Shown piece after piece: positions 17,015-26,028 of a stretch of 64,000 nucleotides of DNA. Numbering within the stretch: position 1 is the first letter of the stretch; each line of letters opens with the position of its first letter. Below the pieces are notes generated by a model. That model had not been told where the DNA came from. It worked only from the letters and a program-made list of their open reading frames with translations, and did not search any database. The stretch spans positions 248,001 to 312,000 of the forward strand of contig NZ_CP061299.1 of assembly GCF_018687615.1 (NCBI RefSeq), given 5' to 3'. The translations under genes and the position numbers were made by a program. The DNA comes from Polynucleobacter sp. MWH-CaK5 (lineage in GTDB: Bacteria; Pseudomonadota; Gammaproteobacteria; Burkholderiales; Burkholderiaceae).

Positions 17015-18128
17015 TTGCAGCTTTCATGAAAGCTAATTTGTTTTCTTCCGGGGTATTTTTTGGTCTGCCCAAATCATCTCTGGCACCGTTTTTTATTTTT
17101 AATTCCAAAAAACTTGGACCATCAGTATTTACTAGTTTTAACCAAGATTTTTTGAGACTTATCAAATCTGTCGCCAATTGGTAGTTTGAGTAACCGCAAC
17201 CCTTTGATATTTTTTTAAAATCAAGGTTCCCTGCCACAGTGGGTTGCCCTCCGACTGACTCATGACAACCATTATTAAATAAAACGTGGATAAATTTATT
17301 TGGTTTATAGTTCCCTATCACTGGAAGTGAGCCCATGTGCATCAGGAGTGAGCCATCGCCATCTAGACATATGACACGTTTTTTGGGTTGGCCAATCGCA
17401 ACCCCTAGGGCTATAGAAGATGTGTGCCCCATTCCGCCGACTGTTAAAAAATCACACTGGGCTTCATTTCTCTTGGATCTTAGTTCATATAACTCTCTAG
17501 ATGTTTTTCCTGTGGTCGAAATAATTAGGTCATTTGAGGCGCATAAATTTAATAGCTCTGATAGAGCTTCTTCTCTTATTAAATTGGATAACCCAGCAGA
17601 TTTTTTGGTGGATTTATATTTTGTAAATGTGTCTTTACATATGACTAATGCTACTGGACCATTGCGAGACTGCATGGTTTTAAATGTGGTCTCAAGAGTT
17701 TCTAAGATATTGGTGTTGGGATTAATTATCAAATATGGAATCTCAAGAGTGTCAAGTTGATGTAGTGTAATTCTGCCTTGTTTAATGTGTTGTGGTTCAT
17801 CTGCTATTTCAGGTTCTCCCCGCCAACCAATAATGAGAAGAATCGGTATTTTATACACTTCAATATCGGCAAGTGATGTGAATGGATTAATTATGTTACC
17901 TATACCAGAGTTTTGCATGTACACGGCGGCCGTTTTACCAGTCGATAAATGGTAACCCATAGCTAGCGCCAAAGCATTTCCTTCATTTGCGGCAATTAGA
18001 TGTTTTTGTTTTTCTACGTGATCGTCTACATAAGAGCAGAAACTTGAGAGTAGTGAATCTGGCACTCCAGCATAAAAGTTGACGCCATGCTTCTCTAAGT
18101 GATTAAAAAAGTCTTCTGGTGCGATCAT
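17004..18128 (-). CDS. ppd: Phosphonopyruvate decarboxylase
   Basis: 374 aa, standard length. A thiamine-diphosphate enzyme that decarboxylates 3-phosphonopyruvate to phosphonoacetaldehyde, pulling the unfavourable PEP mutase reaction forward. The N-terminal block GVPDSLLSSF with AANEGNALALAMGYH includes the Glu that activates the cofactor; DEPQHIKQGRIT is specific to phosphonopyruvate decarboxylases; the ThDP-binding motif is CLDGDGSLLMHMGSLP to FNNGCHESVGGQP. It overlaps pepM upstream by one base (TAATG) and the reductase downstream by 11 bases, a compact operon. Confidence 0.93.
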   Translation of the reverse strand: MIAPEDFFNHLEKHGVNFYAGVPDSLLSSFCSYVDDHVEKQKHLIAANEGNALALAMGYHLSTGKTAAVYMQNSGIGNIINPFTSLADIEVYKIPILLIIGWRGEPEIADEPQHIKQGRITLHQLDTLEIPYLIINPNTNILETLETTFKTMQSRNGPVALVICKDTFTKYKSTKKSAGLSNLIREEALSELLNLCASNDLIISTTGKTSRELYELRSKRNEAQCDFLTVGGMGHTSSIALGVAIGQPKKRVICLDGDGSLLMHMGSLPVIGNYKPNKFIHVLFNNGCHESVGGQPTVAGNLDFKKISKGCGYSNYQLATDLISLKKSWLKLVNTDGPSFLELKIKNGARDDLGRPKNTPEENKLAFMKAANAS

Positions 18129-19429
18129 TATTTTGTACCTGGAATTAATTCAAGAATATCCTTTATGGGTAAAAGGTGTGCGTCAGCTTCTGCAGATCTT
18201 GCATTTGTTAAAATTAATTTTGCGGTATTAAGCATGGCCGGGTAGGCGCTGCGCAGTAAGTGATTTGCATAAATAACAATATTTGCACCATGAGAGGTTA
18301 GTTCGTCTTCTGTAACCATGTTGTAGCTAGATGGAACAACAACTAAGGTTTTACGATTTGGCAATTGGTTATAGAGGTTGCAAAATTTAAAAATTTCATC
18401 GGGAGATGTTTTACGGCTGTGAATCATGATGCCATCTGCCCCAGCATCAAGGTAGGCCTTGGCTCGTATAAGAGCATCATCCATGCCCTTATCTAAAATC
18501 AAGCTTTCTATTCGGGCAATAATCATGAATTCGTCTGTTGCCTGAGATTGTTTCCCTACGCGAATTTTTTCGCAAAAATTAGAGATTTCATCCTGCGTTT
18601 GAATTACATCGTTTCCAAAAAGTGAATTTTTTTTGAGACCAGTTTTATCTTCAATTATGATTGCCGAAATTCCTAATCGTTCCAGTGTGCGCACAGTAAA
18701 AATAAAATGCTCTGCTTGGCCGCCTGTGTCGCCATCGTAGATAATTGGTTTGGTTGTAACTTCTAAGACTTCGTTTAGAGTGCTTATGCGTGCGCTAAAA
18801 TCCACAGCTTCTATATCTGGTTTACCTTTAGCCGTTGAGTCTGTTAGACTGCTGCCCCACATGCCATCAAATTCACGTATAGTTCCATCGGGCAATGTAA
18901 TCGTTGTATTTTCGATAATTAACCCAGTTAGCGCATTGTGTATATCAAGGAAACGTACTATTGGTTTAACTTGTAGGAGGCGTCTTAGGCGGTTGCGACG
19001 AATATCGGGAGTAGTCCCCATTTCCTTTAGTGTTTTTTGAATTGCGGTTGACGAGATTCCATCTGTATATGGCACCTCAATTAATTCCCCACCCCATTCT
19101 GCCAGAGTGTCAATAACTCGTTGACGTGTTTCACGCTGAATACCTTCTTTCCAATCGTCACCGTGAACAACAAAATCTGGTTTGAGAAGGCGTAAATTTG
19201 CAGAATAATCTAGCGTGGATTGAGTGATGACGTGACTAACACCTTTGATATTTTCAATGACCATCTTTCGTTGTTCAAATTTCATGAAGGGAAGGCGTTT
19301 ATAGCTCGTAATTGCTGAGTCTGTTAGTAAGCCTACGGTTACTTCACCATATTGAGCAGCCACTTTAAGAATGTTTAGGTGGCCTGGATGAATAAGGTCT
19401 GCGCTCATGCCAACGTATACTTTTTTCAT
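18128..19429 (-). CDS. pepM: Cytidylyltransferase-PEP phosphomutase fusion
   Basis: 433 aa with two domains. Residues 1-135 are a TagD-like nucleotidyltransferase with the HPGH motif (14-17) and the ISSTAI motif (125-130). Residues about 150-433 are phosphoenolpyruvate mutase with DGDTGG (232-237) and the diagnostic EDKTGLKKNS (260-269), which separates mutases from isocitrate-lyase-like enzymes. The mutase makes the C-P bond (PEP to phosphonopyruvate). The fused domain probably activates a downstream phosphonate with CTP. Similar two-domain proteins occur in capsule loci such as the AepX-type proteins of Bacteroides. It is first of three genes and divergent from the ABC flippase. Confidence 0.92.
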   Translation of the reverse strand: MKKVYVGMSADLIHPGHLNILKVAAQYGEVTVGLLTDSAITSYKRLPFMKFEQRKMVIENIKGVSHVITQSTLDYSANLRLLKPDFVVHGDDWKEGIQRETRQRVIDTLAEWGGELIEVPYTDGISSTAIQKTLKEMGTTPDIRRNRLRRLLQVKPIVRFLDIHNALTGLIIENTTITLPDGTIREFDGMWGSSLTDSTAKGKPDIEAVDFSARISTLNEVLEVTTKPIIYDGDTGGQAEHFIFTVRTLERLGISAIIIEDKTGLKKNSLFGNDVIQTQDEISNFCEKIRVGKQSQATDEFMIIARIESLILDKGMDDALIRAKAYLDAGADGIMIHSRKTSPDEIFKFCNLYNQLPNRKTLVVVPSSYNMVTEDELTSHGANIVIYANHLLRSAYPAMLNTAKLILTNARSAEADAHLLPIKDILELIPGTK

Positions 19430-19678
19430 TGAGTTTTAATATTGAAGTTAATTTTTTGGTTTTAGGTGTGGGTGTGGGTGATAATTTCTATTATTTGGAT
19501 AATATAAATATTTTTTCATTTTAATGGTAATGCAATTTCACTTAATTGTTGTGATGCATAATGAGCCTTTAATTGCGTATTGCTAGAGTTGGTTTGTCAT
19601 TGGATATATACGCAAATCAGCAAGCCATTTTCGCACGATTTTTTTGATAGGGCACGATAATTTACTGTTGGTTAAAAA

Positions 19679-21484
19679 ATGCTGAATTTCAATAGAATTA
19701 TAAAGTTACTAACTCTCAAGGAAAAGCTACAGGCTTTATTGTTACTTATCATGATTATTATCATGGCTTTTCTCGATGTTATAGGTGTTGCATCAATCAT
19801 GCCATTCATGGCTGTACTAGCTAACCCAAAGATTATTGATTCAAACCAACTATTACAATTACTTTATAAATCCCTGGGGTATGAAACTGCTAGTGGTTTT
19901 TTATTTTTTCTGGGAGCGGCTGTTTTTTTATTAATGGTGGTGTCTTTGGTTTTTAAGATGTTTACTAATTATGCGTTGATTCGTTTTTCTTTAATGCGCG
20001 AACACACATTAGCCATTAGATTAGTTAAGTTATATCTTAATCAGAGCTACGATTGGTTTTTATACAGAAATAGTGCCAATTTGGGAAATACAATTCTTTC
20101 GGAGCTCAATCAAGTTATTGGTGGCGCCTTTATTCCTTTGATGCAATTAATTTCAGGGCTAGCAGTTATCGCTGCTATGTTGTTATTTTTGATATTTATT
20201 GACCCCGTGCTTACTTTGATGATATTTGCATTTATGGGGGGTGTTTACATCATTTTATATTGGCTGATATCTTCGTATTTGGCAAGAATTGGTGAAAGAA
20301 GGCTATTTGCTAATCAGCAGAGATTTGGAATACTAAGCGAGGCATTTGGTGGTATTAAAGATATTAAAGTTGCTAACTTGGAGATCGAGTATCTAAAGAG
20401 ATTTACTGAGCCCTCAAAAATTTATGCGAAGTATCAGTCAATTTCAGCACTTATTGGTCAATTGCCTAGATATTTTTTGGAGGTAATTGCCTTTGGAGGC
20501 ATTTTATTAATAATACTTTTTCTTTTAAAAGAAACTGGGGATGTTGGTCAGGTGCTGCCGATTGCTACGTTATATGCTTTGGCTGGCTACAGGTTTATGC
20601 CGGCGCTTCAACAAATTTATGCCGCCAGCACTAGCCTCAAATTTACAAGTGCTTCATTGGATGCTTTGTATAAAGATTTCCTTGAGGTCTCAAAAGTTGA
20701 AAGTTCAATTTTGGCGCCCAACTCTATATCTAGGTTAGTGTTTAAAACTAAAATTTCAATAAATAATGTGTCGTATCGCTACCCCCAAGCAAACAATTAC
20801 GCTCTGTGTGATATGACATTTGATATTTATGCTAATACAACAGTTGGTCTCGTTGGGGTTAGTGGTAGCGGTAAGTCAACTTCAGTGGATCTCATTATGG
20901 GTCTTTTGGAGCCTAGTTCTGGGTCTGTCTTAGTTGATGATGTAACACTTTCTAATCAAAATAAAGCATCATGGCAAAAATTGATCGGGTATGTTCCTCA
21001 GCAGATTTTCTTGGCTGATGACAGTATTGCATCAAATATTGCATTTGGGGTAAGGTCTGACCTAATTGATATTGATCTTTTGGCTCAAGCAGCAAAAATG
21101 GCAAATCTACATGATTTTATTATCAATGAGTTGCCTAATGGTTATGATACGTTTGTGGGTGAGAGGGGCGTTCGATTGTCGGGTGGTCAAAGGCAAAGAA
21201 TAGGAATAGCAAGAGCACTTTATCGAAAGCCGAGTATTTTAATTTTGGATGAGGCAACTAGTGCGTTAGATAATTTAACTGAGCAAGCAGTCATGGATGC
21301 TGTTAATCAATTAAGTGGGCGATTAACTTTAATTTTAATTGCGCATCGGTTGTCGACCGTAGAGAAGTGTGATCAATTATTTGTGTTTGATCATGGAAAG
21401 ATTGTTGCTCAAGGAAAATTTCACGACTTAGTTGAGCAAAGTCAGTTATTCCGATCCATGGTCAATCGTCACGTGGAGATTTAA
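19679..21484 (+). CDS. ABC transporter, fused permease and ATPase (PglK-like glycan flippase)
   Basis: 601 aa. The N-terminal half has about six membrane segments, beginning at residues 15-50 (LLLIMIIIMAFLDVIGVASIMPF, a stretch typical of PglK/WlaB). The C-terminal ATPase has Walker A GVSGSGKST, signature LSGGQRQR and Walker B ILILDEATSAL followed by the H-loop IAHRLST. PglK-type half-transporters flip undecaprenyl-linked oligosaccharides across the inner membrane. No Wzx-type flippase is seen in the locus, so this protein is the best candidate for that step. It starts a long plus-strand series of glycan genes. An MsbA-like lipid role is less likely. Confidence 0.85.
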   Translation: MLNFNRIIKLLTLKEKLQALLLLIMIIIMAFLDVIGVASIMPFMAVLANPKIIDSNQLLQLLYKSLGYETASGFLFFLGAAVFLLMVVSLVFKMFTNYALIRFSLMREHTLAIRLVKLYLNQSYDWFLYRNSANLGNTILSELNQVIGGAFIPLMQLISGLAVIAAMLLFLIFIDPVLTLMIFAFMGGVYIILYWLISSYLARIGERRLFANQQRFGILSEAFGGIKDIKVANLEIEYLKRFTEPSKIYAKYQSISALIGQLPRYFLEVIAFGGILLIILFLLKETGDVGQVLPIATLYALAGYRFMPALQQIYAASTSLKFTSASLDALYKDFLEVSKVESSILAPNSISRLVFKTKISINNVSYRYPQANNYALCDMTFDIYANTTVGLVGVSGSGKSTSVDLIMGLLEPSSGSVLVDDVTLSNQNKASWQKLIGYVPQQIFLADDSIASNIAFGVRSDLIDIDLLAQAAKMANLHDFIINELPNGYDTFVGERGVRLSGGQRQRIGIARALYRKPSILILDEATSALDNLTEQAVMDAVNQLSGRLTLILIAHRLSTVEKCDQLFVFDHGKIVAQGKFHDLVEQSQLFRSMVNRHVEI

Positions 21485-21505
21485 ATCATTAAAAGCGAAG
21501 ATGAC

Positions 21506-22300
21506 GTGATCAATTCAAGCGATATACCTATGTTGCGTATGAAGCAATTGCGTATGCTTGATGTTTTTGTTGATATTTGCAATAAGAACCATTTAAATTA
21601 TTGGCTCGACTTTGGTACGTTATTAGGCGCTATAAGACATCAAGGTTTTATTCCTTGGGATGATGATGTAGACGTTTCTATGCCATTGAGTGACTATTAT
21701 AGATTCATCGAGATTGCAGAAAAATATCTACCCGATGACATTTTCCTTCAAACACCACACACAGACCCAGGATTTAAGCAAGCATTCATTAAGCTACGTG
21801 ATCATAATTCAACATTTATCGAGTTTCATGAGACGGGGCTAATGCCCTACCATCAAGGTATTTTTATAGATATATTTCCATCATATGAATACTCCAAAAT
21901 TCCCACGTTGCTGAGAAAAATAATGCAACGCACTACGGTTTTTTCTCGTTACTTCTTATGCGTCACAAGAAAGAAGGTTTTTTTAAATTGGCCTCTATAT
22001 CAATTTTGTAAATTATTTTGGTTTTTTGCTTCGTTATTTAAAAAGGTGGCATTTGGTCAAATTCCTGAAGATAATGGCTATATGTATGCTAGTCCGTTGA
22101 CTAATTTGTATCCATTGGGCCAGTGTAATTTTGAAGGTAAAACATATAACTGCCCGGCTCTGCCTCATGAGCATTTGTCCGTTTTATATGGAAAGCATTA
22201 CATGACTCCACCCAATGTCAGCAATCGAGTTCCTCATGCAAAGTTAATTCTACCTAATGAACCTTGCCCTCAGTCTAGATTAAAATTGAGCGTTAATTGA
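21506..22300 (+). CDS. LicD-family transferase (phosphocholine/phosphonate-type glycan modification)
   Basis: 264 aa with a GTG start. The LicD core is clear: LNYWLDFGTLLGAIRHQGFI and PWDDDVDVSMP, where the Asp cluster binds the metal and nucleotide. LicD enzymes move phosphocholine or related phosphate/phosphonate groups from CDP- or CMP-activated donors to sugars. Beside a PEP mutase fused to a cytidylyltransferase, a CMP-phosphonate is a natural donor; this pairing is inference. No choline uptake or choline kinase genes are visible. It sits between the ABC flippase and a glycosyltransferase gene whose TTG start overlaps its stop. Confidence 0.87.
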   Translation: MINSSDIPMLRMKQLRMLDVFVDICNKNHLNYWLDFGTLLGAIRHQGFIPWDDDVDVSMPLSDYYRFIEIAEKYLPDDIFLQTPHTDPGFKQAFIKLRDHNSTFIEFHETGLMPYHQGIFIDIFPSYEYSKIPTLLRKIMQRTTVFSRYFLCVTRKKVFLNWPLYQFCKLFWFFASLFKKVAFGQIPEDNGYMYASPLTNLYPLGQCNFEGKTYNCPALPHEHLSVLYGKHYMTPPNVSNRVPHAKLILPNEPCPQSRLKLSVN

Positions 22301-23283
22301 GTGATAAAGTGAATCATTTTGCACCGGTAGCTGTATTTGTATACAACAGACTTCAAAATACAATTGAAGTTATTGAGGCTTTAAGAAAAAATCGTTTGGC
22401 CATGCAAACAGAGGTTTATTTTTTTTCAGATGGCCCAAGACATAAAAAAGATGAATCTTCAGTTCAAGAAGTCAGAAATTATTTAAGATCGGTGAATGGT
22501 TTTAAAAAAATTCATCTAGTGGAGCGCGAACAAAATTACTATATTGAAAAAAACATAATTTTGGGTGTCACCTATGTTATTAATAAGCATGGGTCCATCA
22601 TTGTTTTGGAAGATGATGGCGTGACTTCAGAAGACTTTTTAGAGTTTATGAATGGAGCCCTAGATTTTTATAAGACTTTTAAAAAGGTCATGCATGTTGC
22701 CACCTTTACCTTCATAAATATGCCAAATGGTTTTAATAAAACATTTTTTTGGCGCTACACTGAAAACACTGGCGGTGGTTGGGCAACTTGGAAAGATAGA
22801 TGGGCTAAGTTTGAGTATTTTCAAACAAAAGAACAAGCATTGAGTTCAATGTCTGAGACTGAAAAGGACTGGGTTGAGATGTCTGGTGAATATAAGTGCT
22901 TAGATCTACTAAGGTTACAGCCTATACCTTGGGATTTGTGTTGGTATATTTCAGTTGCAAAAAATCAGGGCTTGGCAGTGCAAGCCCCCTGGGCCTTGAC
23001 TGTTAATAATGGCCTTTATAACGGCACCCATTTTAATTTCTTTAATAGATTATTAGGGCGCAGCCCATTTGAAACTAATTTATCAGCACCACGAAAAATC
23101 ATTTTTAGTGAGGATGTGGTCGAAGATAAGTATGCTCTTGGCCAACTTATCAAGTTTTATAAAGAAATGCAGAGTAATAAAAGGGCTAAGGCAATACATT
23201 TTCTGCTGAGAATATTAATCTATTTAAAAGTTACGAAAATAGTTAAGTTCATCTTGAAAATTTATAGAGGATCAGTCAGTTGA
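22297..23283 (+). CDS. GNT-I/HlpA-like glycosyltransferase
   Basis: 328 aa with a TTG start overlapping the LicD stop (TTGA). The layout PVAVFVYNRLQNTIEVIEAL, VYFFSDGPR, IIVLEDDGVTSEDFLEFMN and NTGGGWATWKDRW matches bacterial proteins related to N-acetylglucosaminyltransferase I, often labelled hemolytic protein HlpA-like. The EDD motif (about residue 108) probably binds the metal and nucleotide sugar. Donor and acceptor are unknown. It is a distant paralog of the gene at 26029, sharing the same order of motifs. Confidence 0.75.
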   Translation: MSDKVNHFAPVAVFVYNRLQNTIEVIEALRKNRLAMQTEVYFFSDGPRHKKDESSVQEVRNYLRSVNGFKKIHLVEREQNYYIEKNIILGVTYVINKHGSIIVLEDDGVTSEDFLEFMNGALDFYKTFKKVMHVATFTFINMPNGFNKTFFWRYTENTGGGWATWKDRWAKFEYFQTKEQALSSMSETEKDWVEMSGEYKCLDLLRLQPIPWDLCWYISVAKNQGLAVQAPWALTVNNGLYNGTHFNFFNRLLGRSPFETNLSAPRKIIFSEDVVEDKYALGQLIKFYKEMQSNKRAKAIHFLLRILIYLKVTKIVKFILKIYRGSVS

Positions 23284-24005
23284 GATCATTCATACATGAA
23301 TTAATTGACAGATATGATCCATCTAGAATATTTAGGCGATGGTTGACACGTAATTTCTTGAAGTCTAAATATCCATATCTCGTTTTAAATAAGCCCCATC
23401 CTATTAGTGAATGGTGTGGTTTTGACCGTGGCACACCAATGGATCGCTACTATATTGAATACTTTCTCGAGAGTCAGCAACAGTTGGTAAGGGGAGTATG
23501 TCTTGAGGTTTTAAATAACACTTATACGACTTATTATGGTGGTGATAATGTGCTAAGTTCTGATGTTTTAGATATTGATGCGTCTAATAGAAATGCAACG
23601 ATAGTGGGTGATATTAGACAGCTTGATGCTGTTGATGATGAAACGTTTGATTGCATCATACTTACCCAAGTTCTTCAATTTATCGATAATTTAGATGCGT
23701 CGATAAGTGAGTGCAATAGAGTTTTAAAGACAGGTGGTGTTTTGTTGGTTACTTTGCCCGCAATTGGTAGGGTTGATTCTATTTCTGGAGTCCATGGAGA
23801 TTATTGGCGGTTTACTACTGCTTCTGCAAAGTATATATTTGAGAAAAAATTTTCTAGAGATAAAGTTTTAATTAAATCATTTGGCAATGTTCGTTCCGCA
23901 ATGTTGTTTTACGCCGGTATGGCTATTGAAGATATTTCAAAGAGTGTTTTAGATGTTGTGGATGAGAATTTCCCAATGATTATTGCTGTAAAGGCTATAA
24001 AGTGA
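23280..24005 (+). CDS. SAM-dependent class I methyltransferase
   Basis: 241 aa with a TTG start overlapping the previous stop. The methyltransferase core lies in the middle: VCLEVLNNTYTTYYGG takes the place of motif I, a DVLDIDASN stretch follows, then DDETFDCIILTQVLQFIDN (motif IV) and VLKTGGVLLVTLPAIG (motif post-V). The glycine-rich loop of motif I is poorly conserved, so cofactor binding may differ. It is probably involved in modifying a glycan or its lipid carrier, judged from the operon only. Confidence 0.7.
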   Translation: MRSFIHELIDRYDPSRIFRRWLTRNFLKSKYPYLVLNKPHPISEWCGFDRGTPMDRYYIEYFLESQQQLVRGVCLEVLNNTYTTYYGGDNVLSSDVLDIDASNRNATIVGDIRQLDAVDDETFDCIILTQVLQFIDNLDASISECNRVLKTGGVLLVTLPAIGRVDSISGVHGDYWRFTTASAKYIFEKKFSRDKVLIKSFGNVRSAMLFYAGMAIEDISKSVLDVVDENFPMIIAVKAIK

Positions 24006-24850
24006 AATTTTTATTGAAAGAATTATTTAAAAAAGTCCCATTTTTAATTTTTTTTTATAGACTTTTAAATAGGACAGCATATTTATTATTAGAATTGTGG
24101 AGGCTAATTGAATCTTGGTTGATAAAAAACACCCAGCCTTCTGCGATCATACTTTTATATCATCGTGTCGCTGAGGTTAAATCTGATCCTGCGAAGCTAG
24201 CAGTCACACCGATTTGTTTCGAACAGCACATAATTTTTTTGAAAAAAAATTATGAGGTCATTTCCTTAGAAGAGCTTATCGAAAGGTGTCAAAGTAACTC
24301 CTTAGTTGGCAAAGAGGCAGTTATTACTTTTGATGATGGTTACCAAGATAATTTAAATGTTGCTTTGCCTCTCCTTGAGAAGTACCAGGTACCTGCAACT
24401 ATTTTTGTCACAACTGGAATGATAGGAGAGGTTCCGAATTTTCAGTGGAGTGCTGATTGCTTATCTGAAGATCAGCCAAGATATTTAACGAGTGATGAAC
24501 TTGTTTTTTTAGCTAATCATCCTTTAATCAGCATAGGTGGCCATACCAAAAATCATGCCAGATTGTCCGACCTTAATTTTATTGATCAATACGATGAGAT
24601 TTCCAGTAACAAAAAACATCTTGAAGAAATCATTGGCAAAGATGTAAACCTCTTTGCATATCCATATGGCAGATTTTTTGATTATGATCACAATAGTGTG
24701 AGAATAGCGCGACAATTAAATTTCATATGTTCTGCCGAAAATATGCCGGGTTTAATTACGTCTAAGTCTGACTTGTTTAGATTGCCTAGATTCAATGTCA
24801 GAAATTACACGATTGATGAACTCTCTAGGCTGGTTTTTCATGAAAGATAA
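24002..24850 (+). CDS. Polysaccharide deacetylase (NodB homology domain)
   Basis: 282 aa, GTG start overlapping the previous stop by four bases. The NodB domain begins after a hydrophobic, basic N-terminus (residues 1-40, possibly a membrane anchor): ILLYHRVAE, then VITFDDGYQDN with the catalytic and metal-binding Asp pair, and IGGHTKNHARLSDL with the metal His residues. FAYPYGRFFDYD closes the domain. Such enzymes remove N- or O-acetyl groups from glycans. A T9 run (24048-24056) lies near the start of the gene. Confidence 0.82.
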   Translation: MKFLLKELFKKVPFLIFFYRLLNRTAYLLLELWRLIESWLIKNTQPSAIILLYHRVAEVKSDPAKLAVTPICFEQHIIFLKKNYEVISLEELIERCQSNSLVGKEAVITFDDGYQDNLNVALPLLEKYQVPATIFVTTGMIGEVPNFQWSADCLSEDQPRYLTSDELVFLANHPLISIGGHTKNHARLSDLNFIDQYDEISSNKKHLEEIIGKDVNLFAYPYGRFFDYDHNSVRIARQLNFICSAENMPGLITSKSDLFRLPRFNVRNYTIDELSRLVFHER

Positions 24851-26024
24851 ATCTGGCATGATAAAACTATCAATAATAATTCCTTGCTTCAATAGTCAAA
24901 AAACATTGCTTGAGGCAGTTCAATCATGTTACATGCAAGGTTTTGATTTGCAAGATTTTGAGGTTGTTATTGTAGATGATGCATCCAGTGATGCAACAAA
25001 AGAAGTTATTGAGCAGCTACTAGATCAGTACTCAAATGTAAAAGCTTATTTTCATGATCAAAATATGGGTGGAGGGGCGGCAAGAAATACTGCGGTCTCA
25101 AGGTCAGTGGCGCCGGTAATATTTTGTTTGGATAGTGATGATATTTTACCTTCGGGAATGTTAAGAAAGATGTATGAGCATCTTCTGTCGAATAAATTGG
25201 ACGGAATTTTATTTTCTGAGACAAGGTTCTTTGAAAAAAATATTAATGAAACTGAGGTGGTTTCCAATAAAGGAGTTGGTTCATTAATAACTTTTTGGGA
25301 TTTATATGAAACGGGTTCTGGATTTTTAACCCAGGTTAATTTTATGTATACATCAAAGGCATTTGGTGTTCTAGGTGGTTATCCAGTTAGCCACGGTTTT
25401 GACACCCAAGGTTTTGGGTTTAATTTTTTAGCGCAGAATCTTAGAGTTGCAGTTTGTCCTGAAACTTATTATTTTCACAGACGACAGCAAGCAGGAAGTA
25501 AATCATATTATGAGCGTGAATATGAGAAGGGGTTGCTTTCAATTAATACTTACCTTTGCATTGAAAAGGCGCTCAACAGATTTGATGAAAACTTGATTTC
25601 TTTGATATTAAATTATGATATTTTTAAAAAAAATACACATGGAACAAATGCTAATCTTCATGATGCGATTGCTTATAGTTACAGGAATCGGGGCTTCGCT
25701 ATAGCTAAAAATAACGATAAACGTAATGTTAGAGAGATTTTTATTCAACTATGCAATTTTTTGGATGGCGAAGATTATTTGTCAGCCAATGAGAGCTATG
25801 TAAAGTGCTTGAGATTGCTGGGTGTTGTTACGCCAATCATGCTCTTTATGCAATTAAGAATTGCCTATGGCCTAATGGGTGTCGGACTCCAAAACAGAGA
25901 TAAATTTGCAATTAAATATTTGCTAGAGTTGAATGTTTTTCAGAAGAGAAGGATGAAGAGATTGCCGTCTTTTTTGATTAAGTTTAAGAATCTTTTAGTG
26001 CAATTTATTCCCAAAAATATATAA
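24840..26024 (+). CDS. Glycosyltransferase family 2
   Basis: 394 aa from ATG 24840; an in-frame ATG at 24858 is an alternative. GT-A fold: LSIIIPCFNSQKTLLEAVQS, VVIVDDASSDATKEVI, MGGGAARNTAV, and the acidic motif in IFCLDSDDIL (about residue 100). QAGSKSYYEREYE and a long helical C-terminus follow. Unusually, the C-terminal 130 residues have no clear relation to the catalytic core and may be a separate helical module. The start lies inside the deacetylase gene, an 11-base overlap. Confidence 0.86.
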   Translation: MKDKSGMIKLSIIIPCFNSQKTLLEAVQSCYMQGFDLQDFEVVIVDDASSDATKEVIEQLLDQYSNVKAYFHDQNMGGGAARNTAVSRSVAPVIFCLDSDDILPSGMLRKMYEHLLSNKLDGILFSETRFFEKNINETEVVSNKGVGSLITFWDLYETGSGFLTQVNFMYTSKAFGVLGGYPVSHGFDTQGFGFNFLAQNLRVAVCPETYYFHRRQQAGSKSYYEREYEKGLLSINTYLCIEKALNRFDENLISLILNYDIFKKNTHGTNANLHDAIAYSYRNRGFAIAKNNDKRNVREIFIQLCNFLDGEDYLSANESYVKCLRLLGVVTPIMLFMQLRIAYGLMGVGLQNRDKFAIKYLLELNVFQKRRMKRLPSFLIKFKNLLVQFIPKNI

Positions 26025-26028
26025 ATAT

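Noticed and set aside
19524..19685. An interrupted frame (MVMQFHLIVVMHNEPLIAYC, TAG, then about 32 further codons) before the ABC flippase gene
   Set aside because: It could be a gene remnant, but it has a stop at codon 21, no recognised family and lies in A+T-rich promoter sequence. Not enough to call a pseudogene.
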